A DNA stretch of 64,000 nt from Burkholderiales bacterium (GTDB lineage Bacteria > Pseudomonadota > Gammaproteobacteria > Burkholderiales > Burkholderiaceae_C). Of this stretch, positions 37,014-47,595 are shown piece by piece. The stretch lies in the NCBI GenBank assembly GCA_028868855.1, contig JAGWTR010000007.1, positions 1-64,000 on the forward strand, given 5' to 3'. Under the pieces are notes generated by a model that was not told the DNA's origin, made no database searches, and worked only from the letters and a program-made list of their open reading frames with translations. The translations under genes were made by a program, and so were the position numbers. Position 1 is the stretch's first letter, and the number at the start of each line of letters is the position of its first letter.

Positions 37014-38726
37014 ATGTCTCAAGCTCAAATCGCCGCTTACACCGGCACGGATTCGTTCGCCGCCATGTTCGAGGAGTCGCTGCAGCGCACCAACATGCGC
37101 ACCGGCGAAGTCATCACCGCTGAAGTGGTGCGCGTCGAACACAGTTTCGTCGTGGTCAACGCAGGCCTGAAGTCAGAAGCCTACGTGCCTATCGAAGAAT
37201 TCAAGAACGACCAAGGCGAACTCGAAGTTCAAGTCGGCGACTTCGTGTCGGTGGCTGTGGACGCCATCGAAAACGGCTACGGCGACACCATCTTGTCGCG
37301 CGACAAGGCCAAGCGTCTGGCCTCGTGGCTGTCCCTGGAAACCGCGCTGGACTCCGGCGACTTCGTGACCGGCACCGTCAACGGCAAGGTCAAGGGCGGC
37401 CTGACCGTTCTGGTCAATGGCATCCGCGCCTTCCTGCCTGGCTCACTGCTGGACACCCGCCCCGTCAAGGACATGAGTCCTTACGAAGGCAAGACGATGG
37501 ACTTCAAGGTCATCAAGCTGGACCGCAAGCGCAACAACGTCGTGCTGTCACGCCGCGCTGTGGTGGAAGCTTCGATGGGCGAAGAGCGCGCCAAGCTGAT
37601 GGAAACGCTGCGCGAAGGTGCGATCGTCAATGGCGTGGTCAAGAACATCACCGAATACGGTGCGTTCGTGGACCTGGGCGGCATCGACGGCCTGCTGCAC
37701 ATCACCGACATGGCCTGGCGCCGTGTCCGTCACCCTTCCGAGGTCGTGACGGTGGGTCAAGAGCTGACCGCCAAGGTCCTGAAGTTCGACGCCGAGAAGA
37801 ACCGCGTTTCGCTGGGCCTGAAGCAAATGGGCGACGATCCATGGGTTGGCGTGTCGCGCCGTTACCCTGCTTCGACTCGCCTGTTCGGCAAGGTCACCAA
37901 CATCGCTGACTACGGCGCATTCGTTGAGATCGAACCCGGCATCGAAGGCCTGGTCCACGTCTCTGAAATGGACTGGACCAACAAGAACGTGGCGCCCAAC
38001 AAGATCGTCAACATGGGCGACGAAGTGGAAGTCATGGTCCTGGAAATCGACGAAGACAAGCGTCGCATTTCCCTGGGCATGAAGCAGTGCAAGCCGAACC
38101 CTTGGGACGACTTCGCGGTCAACTTCAAGCGCGGCGACAAGGTCAAGGGCCCCGTCAAGTCGATCACTGACTTCGGCGTGTTCGTTGGCTTGGCCGCTGG
38201 CATCGATGGCCTGGTTCACCTGTCCGACCTGTCTTGGGACGAACCCGGCGAAGCCGCCGTGCGCAACTACAAGAAGGGCCAGGAAGTCGAAGCCATCGTG
38301 TTGGCGATCGACGTCGAGCGCGAGCGCATCTCCCTGGGCATCAAGCAGATGGACTCCGATCCGTTCACGAACTACACCTCGGTCAATGACCGTGGCATGA
38401 CCGTGACCGGCAAGGTCAAGACCGTCGACGCCAAGGGTGCCGAGATCGAACTGACCGAAGGCGTCACCGGCTACCTGCGTGCTTCCGAAATCGCCCGCGA
38501 GCGCGTGGAAGATGCCCGCAACGTGCTGAAGGAAGGCGACGAAGTCACCGCCGTGATCATCAACGTCGACCGCAAGACCCGTTCGCTGCAACTGTCGGTC
38601 AAGGCCAAGGACAGCGTTGAAGAGCAACAAGCCCTGCAACGTCTGAGCGCCGACAACAAGGAAGCCACCGGCACCACCAGCCTGGGCGCCCTGTTGAAGG
38701 CGAAGCTGGATCAAAGCAACGGCTGA
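37014..38726 (+). CDS. rpsA: 30S ribosomal protein S1
   Basis: A protein of 570 residues from ATG 37014 with AGGAA upstream; the open frame extends further up but only this start gives the expected N-terminus. Six S1 RNA-binding repeats can be followed, with landmarks [40 protein letters not shown] and [20 protein letters not shown]. It binds mRNA leaders and brings them to the 30S subunit. The gene has a leader with two hairpins and is followed by a long hairpin before ihfB. Confidence 0.97.
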   Translation: MSQAQIAAYTGTDSFAAMFEESLQRTNMRTGEVITAEVVRVEHSFVVVNAGLKSEAYVPIEEFKNDQGELEVQVGDFVSVAVDAIENGYGDTILSRDKAKRLASWLSLETALDSGDFVTGTVNGKVKGGLTVLVNGIRAFLPGSLLDTRPVKDMSPYEGKTMDFKVIKLDRKRNNVVLSRRAVVEASMGEERAKLMETLREGAIVNGVVKNITEYGAFVDLGGIDGLLHITDMAWRRVRHPSEVVTVGQELTAKVLKFDAEKNRVSLGLKQMGDDPWVGVSRRYPASTRLFGKVTNIADYGAFVEIEPGIEGLVHVSEMDWTNKNVAPNKIVNMGDEVEVMVLEIDEDKRRISLGMKQCKPNPWDDFAVNFKRGDKVKGPVKSITDFGVFVGLAAGIDGLVHLSDLSWDEPGEAAVRNYKKGQEVEAIVLAIDVERERISLGIKQMDSDPFTNYTSVNDRGMTVTGKVKTVDAKGAEIELTEGVTGYLRASEIARERVEDARNVLKEGDEVTAVIINVDRKTRSLQLSVKAKDSVEEQQALQRLSADNKEATGTTSLGALLKAKLDQSNG

Positions 38727-38794
38727 TCCCGTTTCCTGAGCCATCCAGCAACCTCCGTCAGGATCTGGCCAGTCTCGACTGAACCAGACCCCGG

Positions 38795-38842
38795 CGGGGG
38801 TTGTGATGAGCACACTACCCCGTGCCCTCATCACAGCCCCCG
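38795..38842 (+). other. Long stem-loop between rpsA and ihfB
   Basis: Bases 38795-38810 pair with 38827-38842 to form a 16-base-pair stem (one G-T wobble) around a 16-base loop. There is no T run after it, so it is not a standard terminator. It lies 22 bases before the ihfB start and could act as an mRNA processing or stability site or a partial attenuator. Confidence 0.7.
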
Positions 38843-38863
38843 ATCCTTAGCAGTCACCCCCTC

Positions 38864-39193
38864 ATGACCCGTTCCGATCTAGTGGCCCGCTTGGCCGAGC
38901 GTTTCAGCCAGCTCACGCAACGCGATGCCGAGTTCGCCGTCAAGACCATACTGGACGGCATGTCTGAAGCATTGGCCCGTGGTCACCGCATCGAGATCCG
39001 CGGGTTTGGCAGTTTTTCCATCAGCCGGCGCCCTCCCCGCAAGGGCCGCAACCCACGCTCGGGTGAACAGGTGCTGATTCCCGAAAAGCTGGTGCCCCAT
39101 TTCAAACCGGGCAAAGCCTTGCGCGAGGCTGTGGATGCACATGCCGACGCGCCCGATGCCTTGCCTTTGACAATCCCCACCAATAACTCCTGA
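38864..39193 (+). CDS. ihfB: Integration host factor subunit beta
   Basis: A DNA-bending protein of 109 residues from ATG 38864 ([13 protein letters not shown]). The signature [22 protein letters not shown] and the arm [17 protein letters not shown] are present. With IHF-alpha it bends DNA in recombination, replication and sigma-54 promoter activation, including promoters like the one before glnK. It follows rpsA as in most proteobacteria and is nine bases before lapA. The last 15 residues extend beyond E. coli IhfB (94 residues). Confidence 0.97.
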   Translation: MTRSDLVARLAERFSQLTQRDAEFAVKTILDGMSEALARGHRIEIRGFGSFSISRRPPRKGRNPRSGEQVLIPEKLVPHFKPGKALREAVDAHADAPDALPLTIPTNNS

Positions 39194-39201
39194 GGCAGCC
39201 T

Positions 39202-39570
39202 ATGCGTGCATTGACCTGGTTCTGGCGTGGCCTGATGTTCTTCGTGCTGTTTGCCTTTGCGCTCAACAACCAGCATGTGGTCGAACTCAAGTGGTTCCTG
39301 GGTTACCAGTGGCAAGCGCCCATGGTCTTCGTCGTGCTGGCCGTCTTTGGCCTGGGCTGCATCACCGGTGTGCTGGCCATGGTGCCCAGTTGGTGGCGTC
39401 ACCGCCGCGATGCGCGTCAGCGCCTGCGCCTGCTGCCAGAAACCGCAGCACAGCCCAAGAGTGCCAAGCAGGCGACTGGCGCCAACGCAAGCACCCCGGG
39501 TCCGTCAACCCTGCCGGCTGAGTTACCCTTTCCGCCCGACATGCCTGCGCCACGCAAGCCCACCAAGTGA
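39202..39570 (+). CDS. lapA: LapA, lipopolysaccharide assembly membrane protein
   Basis: A protein of 122 residues with two transmembrane helices (LMFFVLFAFALNNQ and MVFVVLAVFGLGCITGVLAMVP), DUF1049 family. LapA works with LapB to control LpxC proteolysis by FtsH and so the rate of lipid A synthesis. The C-terminal Pro/Ser-rich tail is cytoplasmic. It lies between ihfB and lapB in one transcription unit. Confidence 0.9.
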   Translation: MRALTWFWRGLMFFVLFAFALNNQHVVELKWFLGYQWQAPMVFVVLAVFGLGCITGVLAMVPSWWRHRRDARQRLRLLPETAAQPKSAKQATGANASTPGPSTLPAELPFPPDMPAPRKPTK

Positions 39571-39582
39571 TCGGCTTGCCCC

Positions 39583-40740
39583 ATGGACTTTGATCTGCAA
39601 TGGCTGCTGCTGGCCCTGCCTGGCGTGTTTTTGCTGGGCTGGCTGGCCTCGCGGATGGATCTGCGTCAGATGAAACGCGAGGAACGCTCCTCGCCCCAAG
39701 CGTATTTCAAGGGCCTGAATCTGCTCTTGAACGAACAGCACGACAAGGCCATTGATGCCTTCATTGAGGCGGTGCAGCAGGACCCCGACACCTCTGATCT
39801 GCACTTTGCACTGGGCAGCCTGTTCCGCCGCCGGGGGGAGTACGAGCGCGCCATCCGTGTGCACGAACACCTCTTGGCCCGGGCCGATTTGCGACGTGAA
39901 GAGCGCGAACGCGCCCAGCACGCGCTGGCACAGGACTTCCTGAAAGCGGGTCTGCTCGACAGGGCCGAGAACACCTTCAAGGCGCTGGAAGGGACGGCCT
40001 TCAGCAGCGATGCGCGGCTGGCCTTGCTGACCCTGCACGAGCGCTCACGCAACTGGCGCCCAGCCATAGAGGTAGCACGGCAACTGGAAGCCGCGGGCAC
40101 TGGGTCTTTCGCGCAGCGCATGGCCCACCATTGGTGCGAAATCGCCCAGGAGGCAGACACGCGGGGCCAGGCAGACGAGGCTGAACGCGCCTTGGCGGAG
40201 GCCCGCAAGGCCGCCCCTCACGCGGCACGTCCCCTGGTGCTTCAAGGCCAGCGTCTGGCCCGTCTGGGCCAGCATCATGCGGCCCTGGCGGCGTGGGATG
40301 AACTGATGACCATCCAGCAGCAAGCCTTTTCGCTGGTGGCACAAGACTACGCCACCAGCGCTCAGGCCAGTGAGCAAGCTGACCAGGCCCGGGCCAAATT
40401 GGAGGCCCTCTACCGGCAAACGACCTCCGTGGACGTGCTCACCGCGATCAATCAATTGCAGAGCGATCCGACGCTGCGCCGCCAGAGCCTGCTCAAGCAC
40501 CTACGCGGCCAGCCTTCGCTGGCTGCGGCGCAAGGCTTGATCCGCGAGCGAGTCAGCAGCGGGCGGGCGCTGGATGAGTCCGAACTGGCGTGCCTGCAAG
40601 CGGCCTTGGCCTCTGCGGCCAAGCCCATGCAACGCTACCGCTGCGCGGCCTGTGGCTTTGAGAGCCAGCACTACTTCTGGCAATGCCCCGGCTGCCACGG
40701 CTGGGACACCTACCCGCCACGCCGACTGGAAGACCAGTGA
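39583..40740 (+). CDS. lapB: LapB, TPR protein regulating lipopolysaccharide synthesis
   Basis: A protein of 385 residues with an N-terminal membrane anchor (LLLALPGVFLLGWLASRMD), several tetratricopeptide repeats in the middle (ALGSLFRRRGEYERAIRVHEHL and the next repeats) and a C-terminal rubredoxin-like metal site (CAACGFESQHYFWQCPGCHGW). It acts at the inner membrane as an adaptor between LPS enzymes and FtsH, guiding degradation of LpxC. It is the last gene of the serC-to-lapB run; the next gene is on the other strand 17 bases away. Confidence 0.94.
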   Translation: MDFDLQWLLLALPGVFLLGWLASRMDLRQMKREERSSPQAYFKGLNLLLNEQHDKAIDAFIEAVQQDPDTSDLHFALGSLFRRRGEYERAIRVHEHLLARADLRREERERAQHALAQDFLKAGLLDRAENTFKALEGTAFSSDARLALLTLHERSRNWRPAIEVARQLEAAGTGSFAQRMAHHWCEIAQEADTRGQADEAERALAEARKAAPHAARPLVLQGQRLARLGQHHAALAAWDELMTIQQQAFSLVAQDYATSAQASEQADQARAKLEALYRQTTSVDVLTAINQLQSDPTLRRQSLLKHLRGQPSLAAAQGLIRERVSSGRALDESELACLQAALASAAKPMQRYRCAACGFESQHYFWQCPGCHGWDTYPPRRLEDQ

Positions 40741-40757
40741 GCGAGACAAGGCCCGCT

Positions 40758-41330
40758 TCAGTGCTGGTGACTCATGCCGTGATCTGCGGAGTGGCCCCCG
40801 GTCTGAGGCGCTGAAGCCCGCACCGGCACGACGATGTCCTGTTGGACGGTGCGCCCATCGGGCATGCGCAGAATCAGGGTCAGGGGCACCGCCTCACCGA
40901 CCTTCAATGCCTGCTTCAGGCCCGTCAGCATGAGGTGATGCCCCCCCGGCTGCAAGGCCACCTTCTGACCCGCGGGCAAAGGCAAGGAATCAATGGCGCG
41001 CATCCGCATCACATCGCCCTCCATGCTCATTTCATGCAATTCGGCCGTTGCCGCCACGGGGGTCGTGAAGCCCACCAGGGTCAAGGGCCTGGCGCTGGTC
41101 AACTGCATGAAGCCACCCGTGCCACTCTGGCCCTTGACAGCCTGACGCACCCAGGCGCCACTGACATCGACCAGGGTGACTGGTGCAGCGACTGAGCCCG
41201 AAGCAGTGGACGCCGTAAGAGCGCTCGCTGCCGCGGTGGAGGCCGCGCCCGCGGTGCCACCCAGCAACAGGCACCCCGCCAGCAACGCCAACACCGTCAC
41301 GTGGACACTGGGGACTTCAGCTCTGCTCAT
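40758..41330 (-). CDS. PCu(A)C-type periplasmic copper chaperone
   Basis: A protein of 190 residues with a signal peptide (VTVLALLAGCLLLGGTAGAA). The copper-binding pattern is kept: LHEMSMEGDVMRM, then PGGHHLMLTGLKQ (HxM type spacing). The C-terminal tail HSADHGMSHQH adds further metal ligands. Such chaperones deliver Cu(I) to cytochrome c oxidase. No sco or cox gene is adjacent. It is the second gene of a pair: its ATG overlaps the stop of the SDR gene (ATGA). The family role is known; the specific client is inference. Confidence 0.92.
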   Translation of the reverse strand: MSRAEVPSVHVTVLALLAGCLLLGGTAGAASTAAASALTASTASGSVAAPVTLVDVSGAWVRQAVKGQSGTGGFMQLTSARPLTLVGFTTPVAATAELHEMSMEGDVMRMRAIDSLPLPAGQKVALQPGGHHLMLTGLKQALKVGEAVPLTLILRMPDGRTVQQDIVVPVRASAPQTGGHSADHGMSHQH

Positions 41331-42217
41331 GATGCTTTCCTCAAATCAATGGACTGTGCCATATCCGGCGATCCGAAATTGTGAATGCCCAAAGCCTCCT
41401 GGCTGTAGCGCCACAGGTTCTGCGCCAATTCTGGATTCCGATTGGCGGGGCTGCCCTTGCGCACTTTGCGACCGGCCCAATACTGACCACTGATGGTCAA
41501 GCCGTCCTGGGTCGCCAGGTAGATCTGAGTCCGGGCGCCCGTGGCCTCAGACACCAGGAACGGTCCCACCGAAGCCGTGACCCAGGCCGGTGTATCACGC
41601 CAGAAGTCGCTCCTGATGCCGCCGGGGTGAAAGCCATTGACCTTGACCTGAGTGCCTTTCAAGCGTCGAGCCAGTTCGCGCACGAACAGCATGTTCGCCA
41701 GCTTGGAGCGGCCATAGGCCCGAAATGGCTCGACCTGCAGGAACTGGCTGGTCGAGGGGTTGCGCAAGGTGTGCAGGTCCAGATTGCCACCCATCCAATG
41801 CGCCACCGAGCTGGTCACCACGATGCGCCCGTCTGGCGAGGCCAGCACATTGGGCAACAAGTGGTGCGTGAGCAGGAAATGCCCCAGATGCGTGGTGGCG
41901 AACATCATTTCGTAGCCAGCACGGTTTGTGGTCAATTGACGGGTGTAGAGGCCGGCATTGAGCACCAGCACGTCAAGCACCGGCAGGCGATGCGCGACTT
42001 CCGCCGCAAACGGGGCAATCGCATCAAAGTCGGACAGGTCCACCGCCAGCCATTCGATCCGGGCCTGCGGCAGCTCCGAGCGGATTGATCGAACCAGGGC
42101 ATCACTCTTGGCCACGTTGCGTGCCGCGATGACAACCCGGTAACCCTGCTGAACCAGCGCACGCGCCGTTTCTTTGCCGATGCCGCTGTTGCCGCCGGTG
42201 ATCAGTGCCGTTTTCAT
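41327..42217 (-). CDS. Short-chain dehydrogenase/reductase
   Basis: A protein of 296 residues with the Rossmann motif ALITGGNSGIGKETARAL, LVLNAGLYT and the catalytic Y-x3-K in AYGRSKLANMLF, with Ser in VVTSSVAHW. It resembles the retinol dehydrogenase / protochlorophyllide-reductase-like group of SDRs that use NADP(H). The substrate is unknown. It is translationally coupled to the copper chaperone gene, but no functional tie is evident. Confidence 0.9.
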   Translation of the reverse strand: MKTALITGGNSGIGKETARALVQQGYRVVIAARNVAKSDALVRSIRSELPQARIEWLAVDLSDFDAIAPFAAEVAHRLPVLDVLVLNAGLYTRQLTTNRAGYEMMFATTHLGHFLLTHHLLPNVLASPDGRIVVTSSVAHWMGGNLDLHTLRNPSTSQFLQVEPFRAYGRSKLANMLFVRELARRLKGTQVKVNGFHPGGIRSDFWRDTPAWVTASVGPFLVSEATGARTQIYLATQDGLTISGQYWAGRKVRKGSPANRNPELAQNLWRYSQEALGIHNFGSPDMAQSIDLRKAS

Positions 42218-42268
42218 GGATGCCCTCCATTGCTGAGCTTTTTAGACGTCACATGATCCCTCAAAAAG

Positions 42269-43801
42269 TCAGGCCGCCTGCACAACCCTTCGATATTGAA
42301 TGGCTTCAGCCACATGGGCCAGGACAATCGTCTCTGATTCAGCCAGGTCCGCGATGGTGCGCGCCAAGCGCAGCACGCGGTGAAAGCCGCGCCCCGACCA
42401 GCCCAGGCGGACGCTGGCGTTTTGCAGGAAGGTCAGCGCGGCAGGCTCCGGTCTGGCCAGGGTATCCAGGCCCGCGCCGTCCAGCGCGGCGTTGACGCAG
42501 CCCTGCCGGTCCAGCTGGCGTTGGCGGGCCCGCGCCACACGCTCGGCCACCACCGCCGTGGTATCGCCATCAGGGACACGGGCGAGGATGTCGGCCGACA
42601 CGGCGGGCACCTCCACCTGCACGTCAATGCGGTCCAATAAGGGGCCGCTGAGCCGACTTTGGTAGCGCGTGACCTGATCGGGCGTGCAGCGGCACGCCTT
42701 GTTTGGATTGCCCAGGTGCCCGCAGGGGCAGGGGTTCATGGCGCCCAGAAGTTGAAAGCGCGCGGGGAAATCATGTCGGCGCGCGGCGCGCGAGATGGTG
42801 ATGTGGCCGGTCTCCAGGGGTTCGCGCAAGGCCTCCAGAGCGGCACGTGGAAATTCGGGCAGCTCGTCCAGGAACAGCACGCCATGGTGCGACAGCGAGA
42901 TTTCGCCCGGCTTGGGGGGTGAGCCACCGCCCACCAGGGCCACCGAGGATGCGCTGTGGTGCGGGCTGCGAAACATGCGCCGTTGCCAGGCGCTGGCGTC
43001 AAAGTGACCGGCCAGACTCAACACCGCAGCCGACTCCAGCGCTTCGTCCTGCGTCAGGGGTGGCAAGAGCCCCGCAAAGCGCTGCGCCAACATGGATTTA
43101 CCGGTGCCTGGAGGCCCGACCATCAACAGGCTGTGATTGCCGCTGGCAGCGACCTCCAGGGCCCGCTTGGCCGCGGACTGTCCCTTCACATCGCGCAGGT
43201 CTATCAAGGCGGCGGGCGCAGCCCCTTCAGGCTCGCGCTGCGCGCAGGTCAAGGGCTGGCGCACGCCTTCATCGGCCAGCAAGGACTGGACAACGTCCAG
43301 CAGGTGCCCGGCCTCGAACAGCGCCACGCCCGAGACCAGGGCGGCCTCCCGTGCACTGGCCCTGGGCAACACCAGGCCGCGCTGCACCTGCCCGCCTTGC
43401 ACGCGACGTCGCAGAGCCAGGGCCATGGGCAGGGCGCCCCGCACCGGTCGCAACTCACCTCCCAGGGACAATTCGCCGGCAAATTCCAGGTCCTGCAAGT
43501 GCCTTGCGTCGATGTGACCCATGGCGGCCAGGATGCCCAGGGCAATGGGCAGGTCAAAGCGGCCCGATTCCTTGGGCAGATCCGCCGGGGCCAGGTTGAC
43601 CGTGATGCGTTTGTTGAAGGGAAAGTCCAGCCCGCTGTTGCTCAGGGCGGCTCGCACGCGCTCACGCGCTTCCTTGACCTCGGTGTCGGCCAGACCCACC
43701 AAGGTAAAGCAAGGCAGGCCATTGGCCAGGTGGACTTCAACGGTGACTTCAGGAGCATGAAGCCCATCCAGGGCGCGACTGTGAACGATGGCAAGCGACA
43801 T
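42269..43801 (-). CDS. comM: ComM/YifB-family AAA+ ATPase (Mg-chelatase-like)
   Basis: A protein of 510 residues from ATG 43801 (SLAIVHSRALDGLHAPEVTVE); the longer frame upstream is the antisense of a promoter region. An N-terminal Lon-protease-like domain is followed by an AAA+ module with Walker A GPPGTGKSMLAQRF and Walker B HHGVLFLDELPEF, the zinc-like MNPCPCGHLGNPNKACRC, and a C-terminal helical lid. ComM is a helicase that promotes branch migration during natural transformation. It is transcribed away from glnK; the shared 346-base gap contains the nitrogen-regulated elements. Confidence 0.94.
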   Translation of the reverse strand: MSLAIVHSRALDGLHAPEVTVEVHLANGLPCFTLVGLADTEVKEARERVRAALSNSGLDFPFNKRITVNLAPADLPKESGRFDLPIALGILAAMGHIDARHLQDLEFAGELSLGGELRPVRGALPMALALRRRVQGGQVQRGLVLPRASAREAALVSGVALFEAGHLLDVVQSLLADEGVRQPLTCAQREPEGAAPAALIDLRDVKGQSAAKRALEVAASGNHSLLMVGPPGTGKSMLAQRFAGLLPPLTQDEALESAAVLSLAGHFDASAWQRRMFRSPHHSASSVALVGGGSPPKPGEISLSHHGVLFLDELPEFPRAALEALREPLETGHITISRAARRHDFPARFQLLGAMNPCPCGHLGNPNKACRCTPDQVTRYQSRLSGPLLDRIDVQVEVPAVSADILARVPDGDTTAVVAERVARARQRQLDRQGCVNAALDGAGLDTLARPEPAALTFLQNASVRLGWSGRGFHRVLRLARTIADLAESETIVLAHVAEAIQYRRVVQAA

Positions 43802-43933
43802 GATTGTGGTGTGGCGGAGCGAATGGCATCCGATGCGCGACGATTGTGCCCATGGCGGCGGCGCGTGGCTGTCCCCCTTTGGGGGCATCCAGCAACGTCC
43901 GGCCACGGGCGTCCACACAGGACCCCGGCGCAA

Positions 43934-43952
43934 TTGCACATTTCTTGTGCAA
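43934..43952 (+). promoter_or_regulatory. NtrC-type binding site 1 upstream of glnK
   Basis: A perfect 19-base palindrome TTGCACATTTCTTGTGCAA, matching the NtrC consensus GCAC-N7-GTGC. It is centred about 155 bases before the predicted transcription start. Confidence 0.8.
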
Positions 43953-43984
43953 AAAAGGCGCTGCACGACCACGCCAGATTGGAA

Positions 43985-43999
43985 GCACAGATGTGGTGC
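43985..43999 (+). promoter_or_regulatory. NtrC-type binding site 2 upstream of glnK
   Basis: GCACAGATGTGGTGC again fits GCAC-N7-GTGC. It is centred about 107 bases before the predicted start and 49 bases from site 1, close to the enhancer spacing known at glnA. Confidence 0.7.
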
Positions 44000-44006
44000 G
44001 TGCTGA

Positions 44007-44486
<480 letters not shown>

Positions 44487-44583
44487 GGCTGGAGGCATCC
44501 GCCTCCGCCCCCCCGTTTACTCCCTGGAGGGCGCCTCACATCGCATCTCCGTGGCCAACTTTTGATCTTCCAAGAGGCATTCC

Positions 44584-46116
44584 ATGAGAAAACTCATTGC
44601 GTCGCTCGCACTGGGGCTTGCGGCCCTCGGTGTCCTGGGTACATCCCACGCCCAGGACACCGCCGCATCGGCCCCGATGATTCCTGCCGCCATGGCAGAA
44701 GCACCCTCGGCCACTGCGCTGGCGGCATCGGCCGCAGCACCGGAGGCCGCGCCAGCGGCATCTGCCGCAGCATCCGCACCCGTCCCCAACAAGGGCGACA
44801 CCGCCTGGATGATGGTGTCTACCTTGCTGGTGATCCTGATGACCGTGCCAGGACTGGCCCTGTTCTACGGTGGCCTGGTGCGCAGCAAGAACATGCTGTC
44901 TGTGTTGATGCAGGTGATGGTGACCTTCTCGGTCATCGTGGTCGCCTGGTTCGTGTACGGCTACAGCCTGGCATTCACCGAGGGCAACCAGTTCATCGGC
45001 GGCATGGACCGGCTGATGATGAAGGGCATCTGGGACAACGTCACAGGCACCTTCGCCAATGGCGCCACCTTTAGCAAGGGGGTCGTGATCCCCGAGCTGG
45101 TATTCGCCGCCTTCCAGGCCACGTTCGCGGGCATCACCTGCGCGCTGATCGTCGGCGCATTCGCAGAACGGGCCAAGTTCTCGGCTGTGCTGCTGTTCAT
45201 GCTGCTGTGGTTCACCTTCAGCTATGCGCCCATGGCCCACATGGTGTGGTTCTGGATGGGCCCGGACGCCTACTCTGGCAAGGAAGTGGTTGATGCCATG
45301 AACAGCAAGGCCGGCCTGATCTGGCAATGGGGTGCGCTGGACTTTGCTGGCGGCACCGTGGTGCACATCAATGCCGCGGTCGCCGGTCTGGTCGGTGCCG
45401 TCATGATCGGCAAACGCGTTGGCTATGGCAAGGAATCCTTCACCCCGCACTCGCTGACGCTGACCATGGTCGGTTCCGCCCTGCTGTGGGTGGGCTGGTT
45501 CGGTTTCAACGCGGGCTCCGCCCTGGAAGCCAACGGTTTCGCCGTCCTGGCCTTCGCCAATACCTTTGCGGCGACCGCAGCGGCGGTGCTGGGCTGGATA
45601 CTGGGTGAATCGCTGCTCAAGGGCAAGGCCTCAATGCTGGGGGCCGCTTCGGGAGCGGTGGCCGGTCTGGTCGCCATCACCCCCGCCGCTGGCAACGTCG
45701 GCATCGGCGGCGCGCTGATCATTGGTGTGCTGGCGGGCCTGATCTGCCTGTGGGGCGTGACCGGCCTGAAGAAGATCCTGGGCGCTGACGACTCGCTGGA
45801 CGTGTTCGGCGTGCACGGCGTGGGCGGCATCCTGGGTGCACTGCTGACCGGCGTATTCAACTCGCCCAACCTGGGCGGCCCCAGCTCGGTGGCTGATTGG
45901 GTCTCGGTGACGATGGTCACGCCGGCCGATTACTCCATCCTGAACCAGGTCATCATCCAGGCCAAGGCGGTTGGCTTGACCGTGGTCTGGTCGGCCGTGG
46001 TCTCCGTCATCGCTTACAAGATCGTCGATCTGGTGATCGGCCTGCGCGTCTCGGAAGAAATGGAGCGCGAAGGGCTGGACATCACTGCTCACGGCGAAAC
46101 CGCCTATAACAAGTGA
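44584..46116 (+). CDS. amtB: Ammonium transporter AmtB
   Basis: A channel protein of 510 residues. A signal peptide ending in TSHAQ is followed by an Ala/Pro-rich segment of about 45 residues and eleven transmembrane helices starting at AWMMVSTLLVILMTVPGLAL. The conducting twin histidines are in FAGGTVVHINAAVAG and DVFGVHGVGGILG. The N-terminal Ala/Pro-rich extension is absent from E. coli AmtB (428 residues). It follows glnK on the same strand after 97 bases and is presumably made from the same sigma-54 transcript. Confidence 0.96.
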   Translation: MRKLIASLALGLAALGVLGTSHAQDTAASAPMIPAAMAEAPSATALAASAAAPEAAPAASAAASAPVPNKGDTAWMMVSTLLVILMTVPGLALFYGGLVRSKNMLSVLMQVMVTFSVIVVAWFVYGYSLAFTEGNQFIGGMDRLMMKGIWDNVTGTFANGATFSKGVVIPELVFAAFQATFAGITCALIVGAFAERAKFSAVLLFMLLWFTFSYAPMAHMVWFWMGPDAYSGKEVVDAMNSKAGLIWQWGALDFAGGTVVHINAAVAGLVGAVMIGKRVGYGKESFTPHSLTLTMVGSALLWVGWFGFNAGSALEANGFAVLAFANTFAATAAAVLGWILGESLLKGKASMLGAASGAVAGLVAITPAAGNVGIGGALIIGVLAGLICLWGVTGLKKILGADDSLDVFGVHGVGGILGALLTGVFNSPNLGGPSSVADWVSVTMVTPADYSILNQVIIQAKAVGLTVVWSAVVSVIAYKIVDLVIGLRVSEEMEREGLDITAHGETAYNK

Positions 46117-46155
46117 TTCGACCAGTGCTCTGAACCATCGACTCGCATGAGTCAA

Positions 46156-46185
46156 GGGGCTGCCTTCGGGTGGCCCCATTTTTTT
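46156..46185 (+). terminator. Rho-independent terminator of glnK-amtB
   Basis: GGGGCTGCC pairs with GGTGGCCCC around a TTCG loop, followed by ATTTTTTT, 40 bases after the amtB stop. Confidence 0.85.
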
Positions 46186-46255
46186 GGGGGGCTGCACATT
46201 GGGGCCACATGTTTCTAGAATGGGGGCCCATCCCTCTCGCACCATCACAAGCCCC

Positions 46256-47551
46256 ATGGTTCCACACCTGATCACCGCGCTGACCGGCTCCATCAACGAG
46301 CTGGAGCAGCGCATGCTCGAATCCGTGCCTGCCATTGAGCGTTGGTTCAGGCTGGAGTGGATGGAGCACACGCCGCCGTTTTACACCTCGGTGGATTTGC
46401 GCAATGCCGGCTTCAAGCTCGCGCCGGTGGACACCAACTTGTACCCGGGCGGCTTCAACAACCTGACGCGCGAGATGATGCCCCTGGCCGTGCAGGCTGC
46501 CATGGCCGCGATCGAGAAGATCTGTCCCGAGGCCAAAAACCTGTTGCTGATCCCGGAAAAACACACCCGCAACCAGTTTTACCTGGCCAATGTCGCGCGT
46601 CTGGTGGAAATTTTCAGTGTGGCCGGCTTGAACGTGCGGCTGGGCACCCTGGACGAGGCCATCACCGCCCCGACCGAGGTGGCGCTGCCCGACGGCGGTT
46701 CGCTCACACTCGAACCCCTGGTGCGCACCAAGCGCCGCCTAGGGCTCAAGCATTTCGACCCCTGCACCATCTTGCTCAACAATGATCTGTCAGCGGGCAT
46801 CCCCGACATCTTGCAAGATCTGCACGAGCAGTACCTGCTACCACCGCTGCACGCCGGCTGGTCCGTGCGCCGCAAGAGTCAGCACTTCGCATCTTATGAA
46901 GAAGTGGCCAAGAAATTCTCCAAGCTGCTGGGCATGGACCCCTGGCTGATCAACCCCATGTACGCGGTCTGCGACGACGTTGACTTCCAAGACGGCAGTG
47001 GGGGCGATTGCCTGCAATCCCAGGTCGACGCCTTGCTCCACAAAGTCCGCCGCAAGTACAAGGAATACGGCATCAACGAAAAGCCCTTTGTCGTCGTCAA
47101 GGCCGACAACGGCACCTATGGCATGGGCATCATGACCGTGCATGACGCCAAGGAACTGACCGACCTAAACCGCCGCACCCGCAACAAGATGTCGATGGTC
47201 AAGGATGGCCAGGAGGTCAACCGCGTGATCATTCAAGAAGGCGTGCCCACCTACGAACGGATCAACGATGCCGTGGCTGAACCCGTGGTCTACATGATCG
47301 ACCGTTACGTGGTGGGAGGCTTCTACCGAGTGCATGCCGAGCGAGGCGTCGACGAGAACCTGAATGCACCCGGTTCCAGCTTTGTGCCGCTGGCCTTTGC
47401 CGAACCCACCCAGATGCCCAGACTCGGCGCCAAACCCGGCGCCAGTGCGCCCAACCGCTTCTACATGTATGGCGTGATTGCTCGCCTGGCCATGCTGGCC
47501 GCCAGCTATGAATTGGAAGCCACCGACCCGAACGCCGAAATCTACGAATAA
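46256..47551 (+). CDS. gshA: Glutamate-cysteine ligase (proteobacterial ATP-grasp-like form)
   Basis: A protein of 431 residues from ATG 46256 that joins glutamate and cysteine, the first step of glutathione synthesis. It belongs to the gshA family seen in Burkholderiales and Acidithiobacillus, unlike E. coli GshA. Marks include [60 protein letters not shown] and [20 protein letters not shown]. The gshB gene for the second step lies 3.1 kb downstream, after kup and benE. Confidence 0.94.
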   Translation: MVPHLITALTGSINELEQRMLESVPAIERWFRLEWMEHTPPFYTSVDLRNAGFKLAPVDTNLYPGGFNNLTREMMPLAVQAAMAAIEKICPEAKNLLLIPEKHTRNQFYLANVARLVEIFSVAGLNVRLGTLDEAITAPTEVALPDGGSLTLEPLVRTKRRLGLKHFDPCTILLNNDLSAGIPDILQDLHEQYLLPPLHAGWSVRRKSQHFASYEEVAKKFSKLLGMDPWLINPMYAVCDDVDFQDGSGGDCLQSQVDALLHKVRRKYKEYGINEKPFVVVKADNGTYGMGIMTVHDAKELTDLNRRTRNKMSMVKDGQEVNRVIIQEGVPTYERINDAVAEPVVYMIDRYVVGGFYRVHAERGVDENLNAPGSSFVPLAFAEPTQMPRLGAKPGASAPNRFYMYGVIARLAMLAASYELEATDPNAEIYE

Positions 47552-47595
47552 GCGGGCAGAATGGCCGCTTCGTCGATTCGCGCCTTGTCCCAACT

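Noticed and set aside
37548-38834. 428-codon open frame opposite rpsA
   Set aside because: Shadow of the rpsA repeats, no recognisable domain and no ribosome site.
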